Source: Deltaproteobacteria bacterium (GTDB lineage: Bacteria; Lernaellota; Lernaellaia; JACKCT01). Taken from it: a DNA stretch of 64,000 nt. The notes beneath the pieces were generated by a model. It saw only the letters and a list, made by a program, of their open reading frames with translations. It searched no databases and was not told the DNA's origin. Shown here piece by piece: positions 51,331-60,538 of the stretch; positions within the stretch are counted from its first letter, which is position 1; each line of letters opens with the position of its first letter. The DNA is taken from positions 59,878-123,877 of the forward strand of contig JADLEX010000023.1 of the NCBI GenBank assembly GCA_020845895.1. Reading direction: 5' to 3'. The position numbers were made by a program, and so were the translations under genes.

Positions 51331-51651
51331 ATGACCGACCGGGAACGCGAAATTCTAACACAATTCAAGTCCTGTCTGGCGGAACGGGTTCCCTTGGCGC
51401 GGCTCATCCTCTTTGGATCCCGAGCGCGGGGAGACGCCCGCGAGGATTCGGACTTCGATGTTCTCGTCGTCGTCGACACGAACGTCGATGCCGCCGTCCG
51501 GCGCACCGTCAGCGACTGCGCGTGGGAAGTGGGGTTTGAGACGGAGTCGTGCATCGTTCCCGTTCCCCTATCGACAAGCGAGTGGGGCACGGGGCTGTTC
51601 CAGAAATCGCTGTTGGGACTGGCCGTAACACGGGAAGGCGTTGCCGCGTGA
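51331..51651 (+). CDS. MNT-type nucleotidyltransferase (HEPN/MNT antitoxin)
   Basis: 106 aa. The minimal nucleotidyltransferase signature LILFGSRARGDAREDSDFD holds GSxxxG and the DxD metal pair. In HEPN/MNT pairs this protein adenylylates or otherwise restrains the HEPN toxin. The HEPN gene starts inside its stop (GTGA), the standard arrangement. The final ~40 residues differ from other MNT proteins only in detail. Confidence 0.9.
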   Translation: MTDREREILTQFKSCLAERVPLARLILFGSRARGDAREDSDFDVLVVVDTNVDAAVRRTVSDCAWEVGFETESCIVPVPLSTSEWGTGLFQKSLLGLAVTREGVAA

Positions 51652-52064
51652 ACGATCCCGACGTCGAAGTTCTGATTCGACATCGAATGGAGCAGGCCGA
51701 CAACGCCATCAAGGAGGCGCGCGCGCTGCTTCAAACGGGTTTCGGCCAGCAGGGTGTCATCAACAGGGCGTACTACGCTATGTTCTATGCCGTCCTGGCG
51801 CTGTTGCAGGAGCGGAAGATCACGCCGCGCAAGCACAAGGGCGCCATCGAAGTTTTCCATCGGGAATTCGTGCGCACCGGCGAACTGCCGAAAGAACTGG
51901 CGAAGTCGTTGGCTCGGGCATTCGATCTTCGACAGGAGTCCGATTATCGGTTTCTGAGCCCCTTTTCCGAGAGCGAATTGACGGTCCTGATCTCAGAGGC
52001 CGAAACGTTCATCGAGTCTGTGCGGCGCGTCCTTAAGAGCAGTTCCGCGCCGACGACTTCGTGA
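51648..52064 (+). CDS. HEPN-domain toxin of the HEPN/MNT pair
   Basis: 138 aa from GTG at 51648, overlapping the MNT stop by 4 bp. MEQADNAIKEARALLQTGFGQQGVINRAYYAMFYAVLALL, split into the characteristic helices, followed by KHKGAIEVFHREFVRTGELP and RQESDYRFL, is the HEPN (PF05168-like) pattern. The RNase-type R-x6-H pair reads R-AYYAMF-Y here, with Tyr where some members have His; this variant is common in the subfamily, so activity cannot be ruled in or out. Presumed RNase toxin held in check by MNT. Confidence 0.88.
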   Translation: MNDPDVEVLIRHRMEQADNAIKEARALLQTGFGQQGVINRAYYAMFYAVLALLQERKITPRKHKGAIEVFHREFVRTGELPKELAKSLARAFDLRQESDYRFLSPFSESELTVLISEAETFIESVRRVLKSSSAPTTS

Positions 52065-52067
52065 ATC

Positions 52068-53126
52068 GTGCGGGCCGTCCTCCTCACCCTCTTCCCCGAG
52101 TTCTTTGATTCGCCGCTTCGCGTCGGCGTGCTGGGTCGCGCGATTTCGCGCGGGCTCGTGTGCGTCGAATGCGTGAACCCGCGCGAATACGCGACGGATC
52201 GTCACCGCCGCGCCGACGACTACGGCTTCGGCGGAGGGCACGGGATGGTGATGAAGCCCGAACCGCTGGCGGCGGCGATTTGGGACGTGCGCGCGCGGGC
52301 GCCCGGCGTGCGCGTCTTCGCCCTCACGCCCGGCGGCGAACCGTTCACGAGCGACACCGCGCGAGAGTTGGCCCACGCGGGGGCGTTCGCGCTCGTGTGC
52401 GGCCGCTACGACGGCATCGACCAGCGCGTGATCGACCATCACTGCGACGGCGAGATCTCGGCCGGCGACTTCGTGATGTCGGGCGGCGAAATCGCGGCGC
52501 TCGCCATCGTCGACGCCGCCGCGCGCTTCGTGCCGGGCGTGGTCGGCAAGGGCGAAAACGTGGAGACGGACAGTTTCAACAGCGGGCTCAAGTGGCCGGT
52601 CTACACACGGCCCGACAATTTCGACGGACTGCGCGTTCCGGAAGTGCTGCGAACCGGCGATGCCGCGGCGGTCGAGGGTTGGCGGCGCGATGCGGCGCTG
52701 GCGCGCACGATTCGTTTTCGCCCGACGCTCGTCGTCGCGGCGGGGGCGCACCGCATTGGACTCGAGTTCGCGGGGTGCGACGGGGTCGAGGCCGCGATGA
52801 CCGCGTGGCCGCTCGTCGGACGCTTCGTGCGCGGCGCGATTTACGTGCATGCCGACGCGGATGAACGCTCGCGATTTCGCGTGTCGTGGGGCGATACGCC
52901 AAACGCATGGGTCTCGCCGAGCGAAACCGCCGCGACGGATCGATGGCGACGGCTCATCGGCCGGTTCGAGCGGATGCGGATCGGTTTCACCGATGACGAG
53001 TCCGCTCGGGCGCAGATCCGAGCCGCGCTGATCGAAGGGCTCGGCGTCGTGCTGCGCGTCGAGGGCGGCGCGGGCGCGGATGCCTTTGCGCGCATCGCTG
53101 CCGTGCTCGATCCGTCCTTCGATTGA
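52068..53126 (+). CDS. trmD: tRNA (guanine-37-N1)-methyltransferase with unusual C-terminal extension
   Basis: 352 aa from GTG at 52068, 3 nt after the HEPN stop. Residues 1-221 match TrmD: LLTLFPEFFDSPLRVGVLGRA, the AdoMet knot loop LVCGRYDGIDQRVID and GDFVMSGGEIAAL, DSF, YTRP and VPEVL. DYGFGGGHGMVMKPEP replaces the usual PYGGG. The SGNH motif near residue 197 reads TGDA. A further ~131 residues of unrecognised sequence follow (AGAHRIGLEFAGCDGVEAAMT, GDTPNAWVSPSETAAT). TrmD is usually 230-260 aa and lies with rpsP-rimM-rplS; this one is alone beside a toxin pair. Confidence 0.85.
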   Translation: MRAVLLTLFPEFFDSPLRVGVLGRAISRGLVCVECVNPREYATDRHRRADDYGFGGGHGMVMKPEPLAAAIWDVRARAPGVRVFALTPGGEPFTSDTARELAHAGAFALVCGRYDGIDQRVIDHHCDGEISAGDFVMSGGEIAALAIVDAAARFVPGVVGKGENVETDSFNSGLKWPVYTRPDNFDGLRVPEVLRTGDAAAVEGWRRDAALARTIRFRPTLVVAAGAHRIGLEFAGCDGVEAAMTAWPLVGRFVRGAIYVHADADERSRFRVSWGDTPNAWVSPSETAATDRWRRLIGRFERMRIGFTDDESARAQIRAALIEGLGVVLRVEGGAGADAFARIAAVLDPSFD

Positions 53127-53129
53127 GAA

Positions 53130-53157
53130 AAGGGCCGATCCCTTCGGACCGGCCCTT
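53130..53157 (-). terminator. Terminator hairpin of the acidic lipoprotein gene
   Basis: AAGGGCCG pairs with CGGCCCTT around a partly paired TCC-CTTC-GGA core, followed on the minus strand by TTTTCTC. It lies between trmD and the minus-strand lipoprotein and could act for both. Confidence 0.6.
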
Positions 53158-53180
53158 CGGATCCCATCAGTGCGAATGCG

Positions 53181-54677
53181 TTACGGGGCGATGCCCAACA
53201 GGTTGTCCCACATCACGTTTCCGCCGTAACCCTCGTCGCTCCAGTCGATGAGCTGAATTCCGTTGAAGGGTCCGTTGAACGGCACGGAGCCCGTTTGGAG
53301 TCCGACGCACAGGCTCTCGGCCTCGTCGACCCAAATGGAGTAGGTCTTGGCCGCATAGGTGTGGCGGACCTCCACGGTATGCCACTCGCTGACCGTGAGC
53401 GCGCCGCAATCGACCCACGTGCCGGGAGTGTAGTCGTACGCGCTGAGGTACCCGGCCTCGACGAGGAGCTGCGCACCCGGCGTCGCGCCGGTGAACGGGT
53501 TTTGCATTGTGCGGAAACCGAACTCGGTGTCCGTGTCGTCGTAGAAGACGTCGAAATACACGTTCAGGTCAGCCGGCGTGGATGCGAAGCCGTAACTGGC
53601 CAGCACATAGTCGGCGATCGTGATGGTCGTCCCGCCGTCCAGTTCGAGCGCTTTGCCCGCGCCGTCCGCGGCGGTGAGCGTCACGATGTTCGCCTCGCTC
53701 GTGCCATCCTGATCGACGATCGCCCACGGCGCGGCGAGCGGGCCTTCGGCGTAAGCGGTGAAGTCGATGTCGAACATGTCGGCGCCGCCATCGATCTCTC
53801 CGTGGAAGTTGTCGAAGGTCGCCACGCCGCCGTATGTGTCATCGCTCCAGTCGACCACCTGCAGGCCGTACGCGGGGTACTGCGTCGCGTTGGCCGGAAC
53901 GTTGTCGCACGCCGTGGACGAGCCGTTGAGATTCACGTCGTAGGTGCCGGAGCTGTAGTTGTAGAGCACGGCCACGTTGTCCCAGTCCAGGGCCGTGAGC
54001 GTTCCGCATGTCACCATTGCGCTCGTCGTGAAGTTGAGCGCCTTGACCGTCGCGTTCTCGACCACGAGCTGCGTCTGCGGATAGGCGTAGCCGTAGTATT
54101 CGAGCACCGTGCGGAATCCGAAATCGACTCCGCTGTCGGCCACGCTCACGTCGAACGACACCCAGACGTCGTCGTCTTGCTCGTTGAAACCGTATTGCGC
54201 GACCAAAAAGTCGCCGCCCTCGGTGTCCACGTCGCCCGTTTGATAAACGACCTTGCCCGATCCGTCCGCGGCCACGAGGTCGCCCACGACCATCGTCGTG
54301 TCGCCCGACAGATCCAGACCCCACGGGAAGCCGAGGTTGCCGTTCGTGTAGTCCTCGAAGTCGATGTCGAAGATCGTCGTCGGGCCGGTGTCGTCATCGC
54401 CCGTGTCGTCGTCGGCGGTGTCGTCATCCGCCGTGTCGTCGTCGGTCGTGTCGTCGTCGGCGGTGTCGTCATCCGCCGTGTCGTCATCGGCCGTGTCGTC
54501 GTCGGTCGTGTCGTCGTCGGCGAGATCGTCGTCGTCGTCATCGCCGCCCAGACCCGAGTCGTCGTCCGCGGGAGCGCCCGAGTCGTCGTCATCGTCGCCC
54601 CCGCCGCCGCACGCGGTCCACGACGCAAAGACCAGCGCGCACAAAACCACCCACCATTTCTGACGCAAGGTTCTCAT
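53181..54677 (-). CDS. Acidic-repeat lipoprotein with duplicated beta-sandwich domain
   Basis: 498 aa from the ATG at 54677, with GGAGGA upstream; the frame runs on to 54755. Lipobox WTAC, then GGGGDDDDDSG and about 60 residues of DDDTADDDT repeats. The remainder is two related ~190-residue halves. Each begins IFDIDFEDYTNG / MFDIDFTAYAEG, contains VDFGFRTVLEYYG / TEFGFRTMQNPF and ends LQVVDWSDDTYGGVATFDN / IQLIDWSDEGYGGNVMWDN. The fold suggests a LamG-like glycan-binding module duplicated in tandem. Function is inferred as surface adhesion or glycan binding. Confidence 0.82.
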   Translation of the reverse strand: MRTLRQKWWVVLCALVFASWTACGGGGDDDDDSGAPADDDSGLGGDDDDDDLADDDTTDDDTADDDTADDDTADDDTTDDDTADDDTADDDTGDDDTGPTTIFDIDFEDYTNGNLGFPWGLDLSGDTTMVVGDLVAADGSGKVVYQTGDVDTEGGDFLVAQYGFNEQDDDVWVSFDVSVADSGVDFGFRTVLEYYGYAYPQTQLVVENATVKALNFTTSAMVTCGTLTALDWDNVAVLYNYSSGTYDVNLNGSSTACDNVPANATQYPAYGLQVVDWSDDTYGGVATFDNFHGEIDGGADMFDIDFTAYAEGPLAAPWAIVDQDGTSEANIVTLTAADGAGKALELDGGTTITIADYVLASYGFASTPADLNVYFDVFYDDTDTEFGFRTMQNPFTGATPGAQLLVEAGYLSAYDYTPGTWVDCGALTVSEWHTVEVRHTYAAKTYSIWVDEAESLCVGLQTGSVPFNGPFNGIQLIDWSDEGYGGNVMWDNLLGIAP

Positions 54678-54967
54678 CGCGAGTCCTCCAAATGGAACGA
54701 ATTCGTCCAAAGCCGCGTCGGTCCCGTTTGGGGGCCGAATTGGTTCCCAGTTCACCGCGTCTTTTTACCATGAATGTCGAATTTTCGCGCCGACTTTTTT
54801 TGGGTGATATTTCACGTCGAAAAAACAGGAGTTTCCCGTTATTCCTTTCCATTTCGTGCCGAAACACGGCGGGGAACGGCGAATCGTGACCGGGCAAACC
54901 TTGATCGACGAGCGTCGGGCGTGTTAGGTGCACCCACGAACACGGACGCACCGCGAAACCCAACAGC

Positions 54968-56392
54968 ATGACGCCACCCCATACCATCGCCGAAGATCCT
55001 TTCCCCGACACGCCGCCGCCCGTTTCGGAAACACCGCTGTCCGGGCCGGCCCCGGCGGGCTCCGCGCCCCGGCGGGAGACCTGGGTCGAGTTCCTCGCGA
55101 GCAACCGTCTCGCGATCTACACCCTGTCGGGCCTCGGCATCGCCACGCTTATCGGCACGATCGTGCCGCAGCGCGGACCGGGGCTCACCGAGCAGCAATA
55201 CGCCGATCTGATCGCGAAAGGCGGCGTCTTCGCCGTCGCCGACAAGCTGGGCCTGTACGAGGTTTTCCACTCGCCGTGGTTTCTCGCCCTTGTGCTGATT
55301 TTGTGCGTGAACCTCATCGTGTGCACGATCACGCGCATCGAGCACATCGTGAAGCCCGACTACACCAAGGGCATCGCGCTCGGCCCGAAACTCCTCTCGC
55401 GCTTCGGCAAGCAGTATCACGTCCCGAACGCCGCGCCCGACGATGCCGCCGTGCGGCGCCTGTTCCGGTTCCGCCGCCGCGCCGAGATCGACGGCGACCG
55501 CTACTACTATCGAGAAACCGGACGCATCAAGCGCTACTCGGTCGTCATCATTCACATCGCCATCCTCATCGTCTGCGGCGCGGCGATCGCGAGCAAAAAC
55601 CTCATCATCGACGGCTCCATGATGATCCCCACCGGTGAGGAAGCCGACTTCGTCGCCCTGCGAAAGGCCGGAGGTTTCCGCCTGCCCTTCGCGGTGCGTT
55701 GCGACGATTTCGCGGTGGAGTTCTACGAGGGCATCGAGCGCCCCAAAACCTTCCGCTCGGTCCTGACGTTTCTTCCCGAGCAAGGCGAGCCGTGGACCAC
55801 GCCGCTGCTCGTCAACGAGCCGGCCAAGTACGGCGGATTTCGATTCTATCAGGCGTCGTACGGCCCCGTCGGACCGCGCCCTAAGATCCGCGTCACGCGC
55901 CGCGCCGACGCCCAGGTGATCTGGGACCGCACGATGCTGCTGCAAAAACCCTACACCATGACCGACGGGTCGGGCGGCGTTTTCGGCGTCGTCTCCATGC
56001 TTCCCGACAAGGACGGCCAGGGCCCCGCCGCGATGATCCTCGAAGCGCACGCCGACGCGCCCGAGCAGGAGTTCTGGATCTACAAGCACCAACCCGAGAT
56101 CGAGGCGGCGCGGGAATCGACACTCACCTACGAGTTCGTCGGCGCCGAGATGGGCGGCTATTACACCGGCATCATGGTGTCGCGAAACGACGCGTTCCCG
56201 GTGCTGCTCTTCGGCTGTTTCCTCGGCTTCCTCGGCGTGCTCATCAACTTCTTCCTGCCGCATCGACGCACGATCCTGCGCGTCGGGCCGGAGGGCGTGG
56301 TCATCGCCGGGTCCGATTCGCGCGGAATCCTGATGCTCGAGGAGCGCCTGGAGACCCTGCGCGACATGGTCAGCGCCGGCAAGCCCGACTGA
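54968..56392 (+). CDS. resB: ResB-family cytochrome c biogenesis protein
   Basis: 474 aa. Transmembrane segments LAIYTLSGLGIATLIGTIVPQ, FLALVLILCVNLIVCTI, SVVIIHIAILIVCGAAIA and, near the end, FPVLLFGCFLGFLGVLINFF give the four-helix ResB/Ccs1 plan. The His in IIHIAI and the TPLLVNEPAKYGGFRFYQASYGP motif fit the family. ResB with CcsA/ResC exports and attaches heme to c-type cytochromes. No ccsA gene follows here, so its partner is elsewhere. A ~30-residue Pro-rich N-terminal extension precedes the first helix. Confidence 0.9.
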   Translation: MTPPHTIAEDPFPDTPPPVSETPLSGPAPAGSAPRRETWVEFLASNRLAIYTLSGLGIATLIGTIVPQRGPGLTEQQYADLIAKGGVFAVADKLGLYEVFHSPWFLALVLILCVNLIVCTITRIEHIVKPDYTKGIALGPKLLSRFGKQYHVPNAAPDDAAVRRLFRFRRRAEIDGDRYYYRETGRIKRYSVVIIHIAILIVCGAAIASKNLIIDGSMMIPTGEEADFVALRKAGGFRLPFAVRCDDFAVEFYEGIERPKTFRSVLTFLPEQGEPWTTPLLVNEPAKYGGFRFYQASYGPVGPRPKIRVTRRADAQVIWDRTMLLQKPYTMTDGSGGVFGVVSMLPDKDGQGPAAMILEAHADAPEQEFWIYKHQPEIEAARESTLTYEFVGAEMGGYYTGIMVSRNDAFPVLLFGCFLGFLGVLINFFLPHRRTILRVGPEGVVIAGSDSRGILMLEERLETLRDMVSAGKPD

Positions 56393-56493
56393 CGAACCGG
56401 GCGACGAGTCCCGTTCCCCTTGTCAACGCGGCCCCGATTTGGTTTGATCCACGCCGCCTTCCATGTGTGCCGTTCGCGGGGGAGCCGGGTATC

Positions 56494-57708
56494 GTGTCAA
56501 ATTTCGCTCATCGATTCGCGCCGATTCTGATGGCGCTGACAGTTCTCATCGCGGCGTGCGAGCCCAAGGCCGCAATCAAGCCGCCGCCCGACAAGCCGGG
56601 CGATCCCACCCTCGCCACGGTGGGTTCCGTCTCGATCACCACGAACTACCTGAAGATCGCGTTCGCCAACCTGCCCGCCGACGCCCGCGAGGAGTTTCGA
56701 TCCGACGAGGGCAAGCGCCGGTTTCTCGAAAAACAGATCGACCTGATCGCGTATTACAGCGAGGGCGTGCGGCGGAACTGGAAACAGAACGCCGACTTTC
56801 GCAACGCCATGAGCGTCGTTGAAAAAACGGCGCTCGTCTTCATGGCCAAGGAACGCGCCGCCGCGAAGCTGCCGCCCGTCAGCGACGAGGACGTTCGCGC
56901 CGCCCACGAGCGTTACGCGCAAAAAGCGCGCGCGGCGGGACGCGAGCCGAAGTCGTTCGAGGACGCCGCCGCCTCGATGCGCGCCGCGATCGAACGCCAG
57001 CGCTTTCGTCACGCGGGCCAAGACCGCGTGGTGGCGCTGATGAAGGATTACGGGGCCGCCGAGCACCGCACACTGCTCGACACGGATCCCAAGGACGCGG
57101 CGAAAAACGCGGAACTGCGTCAGGTCGTCGTCGCGTCGCGGGCGTTCGAACTCACGCTCGTCGAGTTCTACGCGTGGGTTGCGCGCCAGTCGCCGGCGTA
57201 TCAGGAACAGGCGAAGACCAAAGAAGGTCGCAACTGGCTGCTCGACCGCTATCTCGAGGACGAGTTCCTTCACATCGACGCGCTCACGCAGCAGCTTCAC
57301 AAGGACGACGAATACGCGACGCGCATGCTGGTCGCCGAGATCGGCATCCTCGGGCGCATGGCGCAGGAGCGCATCACCGAAAAGAACATCAAGGCGACGG
57401 GTGATGAAGCCCGCGCATACTTGGCCGCGAACCCCGACCGGTTCGCGGACAAGACCTGGGAGAAAGACGAGGAGGAGATCCGCCGTGCGGCGACCGACGC
57501 CAAGCGCACGCGGATCGTCAAGGAGTTCGCCGACGCGCTGCGCCGCGACCGCTACGTGGTCGCTTATCGCGAGGACGCCGTCGCGGCACTCGACCTCGCC
57601 GCCGTCACCGACGCGGGCATCGAGGCGATCATGCCCGAACGCCCCGGCGAATCCGCCGAAGCCCTCGACTTTTCCGATCTGATCGAGGACGCGCCGGCGG
57701 GGAACTGA
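56494..57708 (+). CDS. SurA/PrsA-like chaperone lipoprotein
   Basis: 404 aa from GTG at 56494 (frame to 56467). Signal peptide with lipobox LIAAC. ATVGSVSITTNYLKIAFANLPADAREEFRSD, split as a helical hairpin after a beta strand, matches the N-terminal domain of SurA-type peptidyl-prolyl isomerase chaperones, and KRRFLEKQIDLIAYYSEGVRR fits the next helix. The C-terminal half has the same helical style (AQERITEKNIKATGDEARAYLAANPDRF) but no parvulin active-site motif was recognised. It may act purely as a chaperone for outer membrane proteins. Confidence 0.75.
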   Translation: MSNFAHRFAPILMALTVLIAACEPKAAIKPPPDKPGDPTLATVGSVSITTNYLKIAFANLPADAREEFRSDEGKRRFLEKQIDLIAYYSEGVRRNWKQNADFRNAMSVVEKTALVFMAKERAAAKLPPVSDEDVRAAHERYAQKARAAGREPKSFEDAAASMRAAIERQRFRHAGQDRVVALMKDYGAAEHRTLLDTDPKDAAKNAELRQVVVASRAFELTLVEFYAWVARQSPAYQEQAKTKEGRNWLLDRYLEDEFLHIDALTQQLHKDDEYATRMLVAEIGILGRMAQERITEKNIKATGDEARAYLAANPDRFADKTWEKDEEEIRRAATDAKRTRIVKEFADALRRDRYVVAYREDAVAALDLAAVTDAGIEAIMPERPGESAEALDFSDLIEDAPAGN

Positions 57709-57733
57709 GCGAATAGCGGCCCGGAGATTCGGC

Positions 57734-58324
57734 ATGACACGCGACGATGTTCAGGAACTTCACTCCATCATGCCGATCGCCAATCTCCCCTCGACTCTCG
57801 AAAACGGGTTACTCTCCCATGCACGGGTCGAGCGGCTTCGCCATCTTTCGATCGCCATGCCGGACGTTCAGCGGCGAAGGGCGTTACGCTCCGTACCCGG
57901 AGGCCGCCCGCTCCACGAATACGTCAATCTATATTTTCACGCCCGAAATCCGATGATGTTCAGCCGCAAGGAGAGTCACACGTCTTTGTGCGTTCTACGG
58001 GTCATGCACACGGTCCTCGATCTGCCGGGCGTGGCGATCGCCGATCAGAATGCTTCGACGGACTTTGCGCGATTTCATCCAAGCCCCGAAGGACTCACGA
58101 GGCTGGATCGAAGCCTCGTCTTTGCCGAGTTCTGGACGGACCCCAACCCCATCGAACATCGCCGCCGCAAGGCCGCACGTTGCGCCGAGGTCTTGGTGCC
58201 GGACCGCGTCGATCCGTGCTATATTCAAGGCGCATACGTTTCCGGATTGCGGGCCGGCGCGGCGCTCGCCGAAATTGCGCCGTTGCTCGCCGTGGAGGAG
58301 TTGCCGGGGATGTTTTTCCAATGA
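57734..58324 (+). CDS. darT: DarT ssDNA ADP-ribosyltransferase toxin
   Basis: 196 aa with CGGAGA before the ATG. ELHSIMPIANLPSTLENGLLSH at the start, YVNLYFHARNPMMF, VAIADQNAS and AARCAEVLVPDRVDP follow the DarT (DUF4433) layout; Glu152 fits the catalytic Glu of the ARTT loop. DarT links ADP-ribose from NAD to bases in single-stranded DNA, blocking replication, and defends against phage. Its antitoxin DarG starts within its stop codon. Standard arrangement and length. Confidence 0.92.
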   Translation: MTRDDVQELHSIMPIANLPSTLENGLLSHARVERLRHLSIAMPDVQRRRALRSVPGGRPLHEYVNLYFHARNPMMFSRKESHTSLCVLRVMHTVLDLPGVAIADQNASTDFARFHPSPEGLTRLDRSLVFAEFWTDPNPIEHRRRKAARCAEVLVPDRVDPCYIQGAYVSGLRAGAALAEIAPLLAVEELPGMFFQ

Positions 58325-59460
58325 ATGGGGGCGCCATGGTCACGGTGCGAAAAGGCGACCTGTTCCGTTCGAGCGCGCAGACGATCGTCAACACGGTCAA
58401 CTGCGTCGGAATCATGGGCAAGGGACTGGCGCTCGAATTCAAGATGCGCTTCCCCGATATGTTCGTCCACTACGCCGGGCTGTGTGCCCAGGGGCGCGTG
58501 CGTCTCGGCGAGCCTTACCTTTTCAAGGCGCTCGTCGGGCCCTGGATCCTGAACTTTCCGACCAAGGGCCACTGGCGGTCGGTGTCGCGACTCTCCGACA
58601 TCGTCGCGGGGCTCGAGCATCTCGAAGAGCATTATCGGGAGTGGGGGATCACGTCACTCGCAGTCCCGGCGCTCGGTTCGGGAAATGGCGGACTCGAGTG
58701 GGCTGTCGTCGGACCGACCGTCTTTCGACACCTGAGTCGATTCGACATCCCGGTGGAACTCTACGCCCCACTGGATGTGCCCGACCACGAATCGACGTCG
58801 GAATTCCTGAGTAACGATTCCGACTCCGCGCTCCCCTTCGCCATGCCTTCGTCAGATCGGAAGATTCCGCCCGCGCTCATCGCGCTGGCCGAGATCGTTG
58901 CACGGATCGAGGCACAGCCGTTTCATTGGCCCGTCGGTCGGGTGGCGTTTCAGAAGATCGCGTACTTCGCGACCATGAAGGGTTTGCCGACCGGCCTCGA
59001 ATTCCGGCGAGGCCGTTATGGGCCGTTTTGCGACTCGCTCAAGACGGTTACGACGCGGCTGGTGAATCACGGCCTGCTGGTCGAGCGCGAGCATGGGAAG
59101 ATGATCGTCGTCGAAACCGGACCGGCTTTTCCGACGGCGCGTCGGCTCGCCGAAACGCTTCTCAAGTCGTGGTCGGCCCTGCTCGACGACGTCGCCGATC
59201 TGCTGCTCCGCATGAAAGGTCGCGAAGTCGAGATCGCGGCGACGGTTCATTTTGCGGCGCGCGAGGCCCGTTCGAACGGGGCGCAACCATCCGAGATGGA
59301 TGTCCTGCACGCCGTGAAGGAATGGAAGGTTCGCAGAACCCCGCCGATTCCCGAATCCGCGTTTGTCGAGTCGATTCGCGGACTGAACGTCCTCGGGTGG
59401 GTGGATCTCGCATTCAGCCGCGAATTGCCCGTCGAATCCGAGGCCGCGTTCGCGGACTGA
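58321..59460 (+). CDS. darG: DarG macrodomain antitoxin
   Basis: 379 aa from ATG 58321, overlapping the darT stop as ATGA (ATG 58336 is an alternative). The macrodomain spans ~6-160: VRKGDLFRSSAQTIVNTVNC, VGIMGKGLALEFKMRFP and LAVPALGSGNGGLEW, which bind and remove ADP-ribose from DNA. The C-terminal ~200 residues (LIALAEIVARIEAQPFHWPVGRVAFQKIAYF, GRYGPFCDSLKTVTTRLVNHGLL) form the domain that binds and neutralises DarT. Complete pair; no sign of decay. Confidence 0.92.
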   Translation: MNGGAMVTVRKGDLFRSSAQTIVNTVNCVGIMGKGLALEFKMRFPDMFVHYAGLCAQGRVRLGEPYLFKALVGPWILNFPTKGHWRSVSRLSDIVAGLEHLEEHYREWGITSLAVPALGSGNGGLEWAVVGPTVFRHLSRFDIPVELYAPLDVPDHESTSEFLSNDSDSALPFAMPSSDRKIPPALIALAEIVARIEAQPFHWPVGRVAFQKIAYFATMKGLPTGLEFRRGRYGPFCDSLKTVTTRLVNHGLLVEREHGKMIVVETGPAFPTARRLAETLLKSWSALLDDVADLLLRMKGREVEIAATVHFAAREARSNGAQPSEMDVLHAVKEWKVRRTPPIPESAFVESIRGLNVLGWVDLAFSRELPVESEAAFAD

Positions 59461-59469
59461 TGCTTCGCG

Positions 59470-60456
59470 TCATTCCACAACCGATGCTTTGAGCGTCCCC
59501 CGATCGGGTACGAGGCCGAGGCCGTCGGCGCTGCGCACCGCGTCGGCGCAGGCTCGGGCGATCGCGGTCGCCGCGAGGTGACCGAGCAGGTTTTCGTTCG
59601 CGTCGGCATAGCCTGTGGCGAGCGCGAAGAGCACATCTCCATCAAACACGCAGTGCGCCGGCACGATGGCGCGGGCGAGCCCCGCGGACGCCATCCGCGC
59701 AACGCGATGCAGTGCCGCGCCGCCGAGCCGCGCGTTCACGGCGACGAGGGCGAGCGTTGTGTTCTCGATGGGCGACGGCACCGCCGCGCTCAGATCGAGG
59801 CCGAGCCGCGCGGGCAGATTCGCGAGGCGGTGAGGATCTTCGGGATCGCGCGCGCCGGCCAGCAATTCGCCCGTGTCTGCATCCACGATGTCGCCGAAGG
59901 CGTTGAGCGCGACGAGCGCGAAAGCCGCCGCGCCGTCCGACGATGCGGCCGTCGCCGCCCCGATACCGCCCTTCATCAGATGCGCGGGACCGAGCGCCTT
60001 GCCCACCGTCGCCCCCCGTCCCGCGCCGACGCTGCCGCGCGCAAAGTCTTCACCGTTCGATGCGAGCGCGTTTTCGCACGCCGCACGGGCGAGTTCGGGG
60101 CCGGGGTACGCCCCCGGTCGCCCAAGGCCGAGGTCGAAGAGCGCCGCCGTGGGCACCGTGGGCACCACCGAGGCGCGCACCGCGTTGCCGATGCCGCGCT
60201 CGGCGAGGAAGTCCATCACCCCTCCCGACGCGCCGAGTCCGAACGCGGAGCCGCCCGCGAAACAGACCGCGTGAGCGCGCCCGACGAGATGGTCGAGGCG
60301 TCCGGCGTCGCACTGTCTCGTGGTGGTCGCCGGACCGAGCGGCAGAAAAACAAAGGTCGCGCCGGCGGGGTCGTCCACGAGCGCCACGGTGACGCCGGTG
60401 ACCGCCTCGTCGTCGTGAGCGTGGCCGATTTTCAGGCCGAAATCGCGCGGCAGCAT
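59470..60456 (-). CDS. P1 (DmpA/BapA-like) aminopeptidase family protein
   Basis: 328 aa. LKIGHAHDDEAVTGVTVALVDDPAG, AVCFAGGSAFGLGASGGVMDFL, GSVGAGRGATVGK and PSPIENTTLALVAVNARL fit the P1 family, N-terminal nucleophile hydrolases that self-cleave before the Thr/Ser in ENTTL. Members hydrolyse D- or beta-peptides; the physiological substrate is uncertain. Cytoplasmic, no signal peptide. It converges with darG, 9 nt apart. Confidence 0.88.
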   Translation of the reverse strand: MLPRDFGLKIGHAHDDEAVTGVTVALVDDPAGATFVFLPLGPATTTRQCDAGRLDHLVGRAHAVCFAGGSAFGLGASGGVMDFLAERGIGNAVRASVVPTVPTAALFDLGLGRPGAYPGPELARAACENALASNGEDFARGSVGAGRGATVGKALGPAHLMKGGIGAATAASSDGAAAFALVALNAFGDIVDADTGELLAGARDPEDPHRLANLPARLGLDLSAAVPSPIENTTLALVAVNARLGGAALHRVARMASAGLARAIVPAHCVFDGDVLFALATGYADANENLLGHLAATAIARACADAVRSADGLGLVPDRGTLKASVVE

Positions 60457-60538
60457 GTGCGCACCCTATCGCCTTCGCGCGCCGATGCACAGCGGGGGAT
60501 GGCGCCGCACCCGGTCGAATGTCCCGAGTGGCCGCCGG

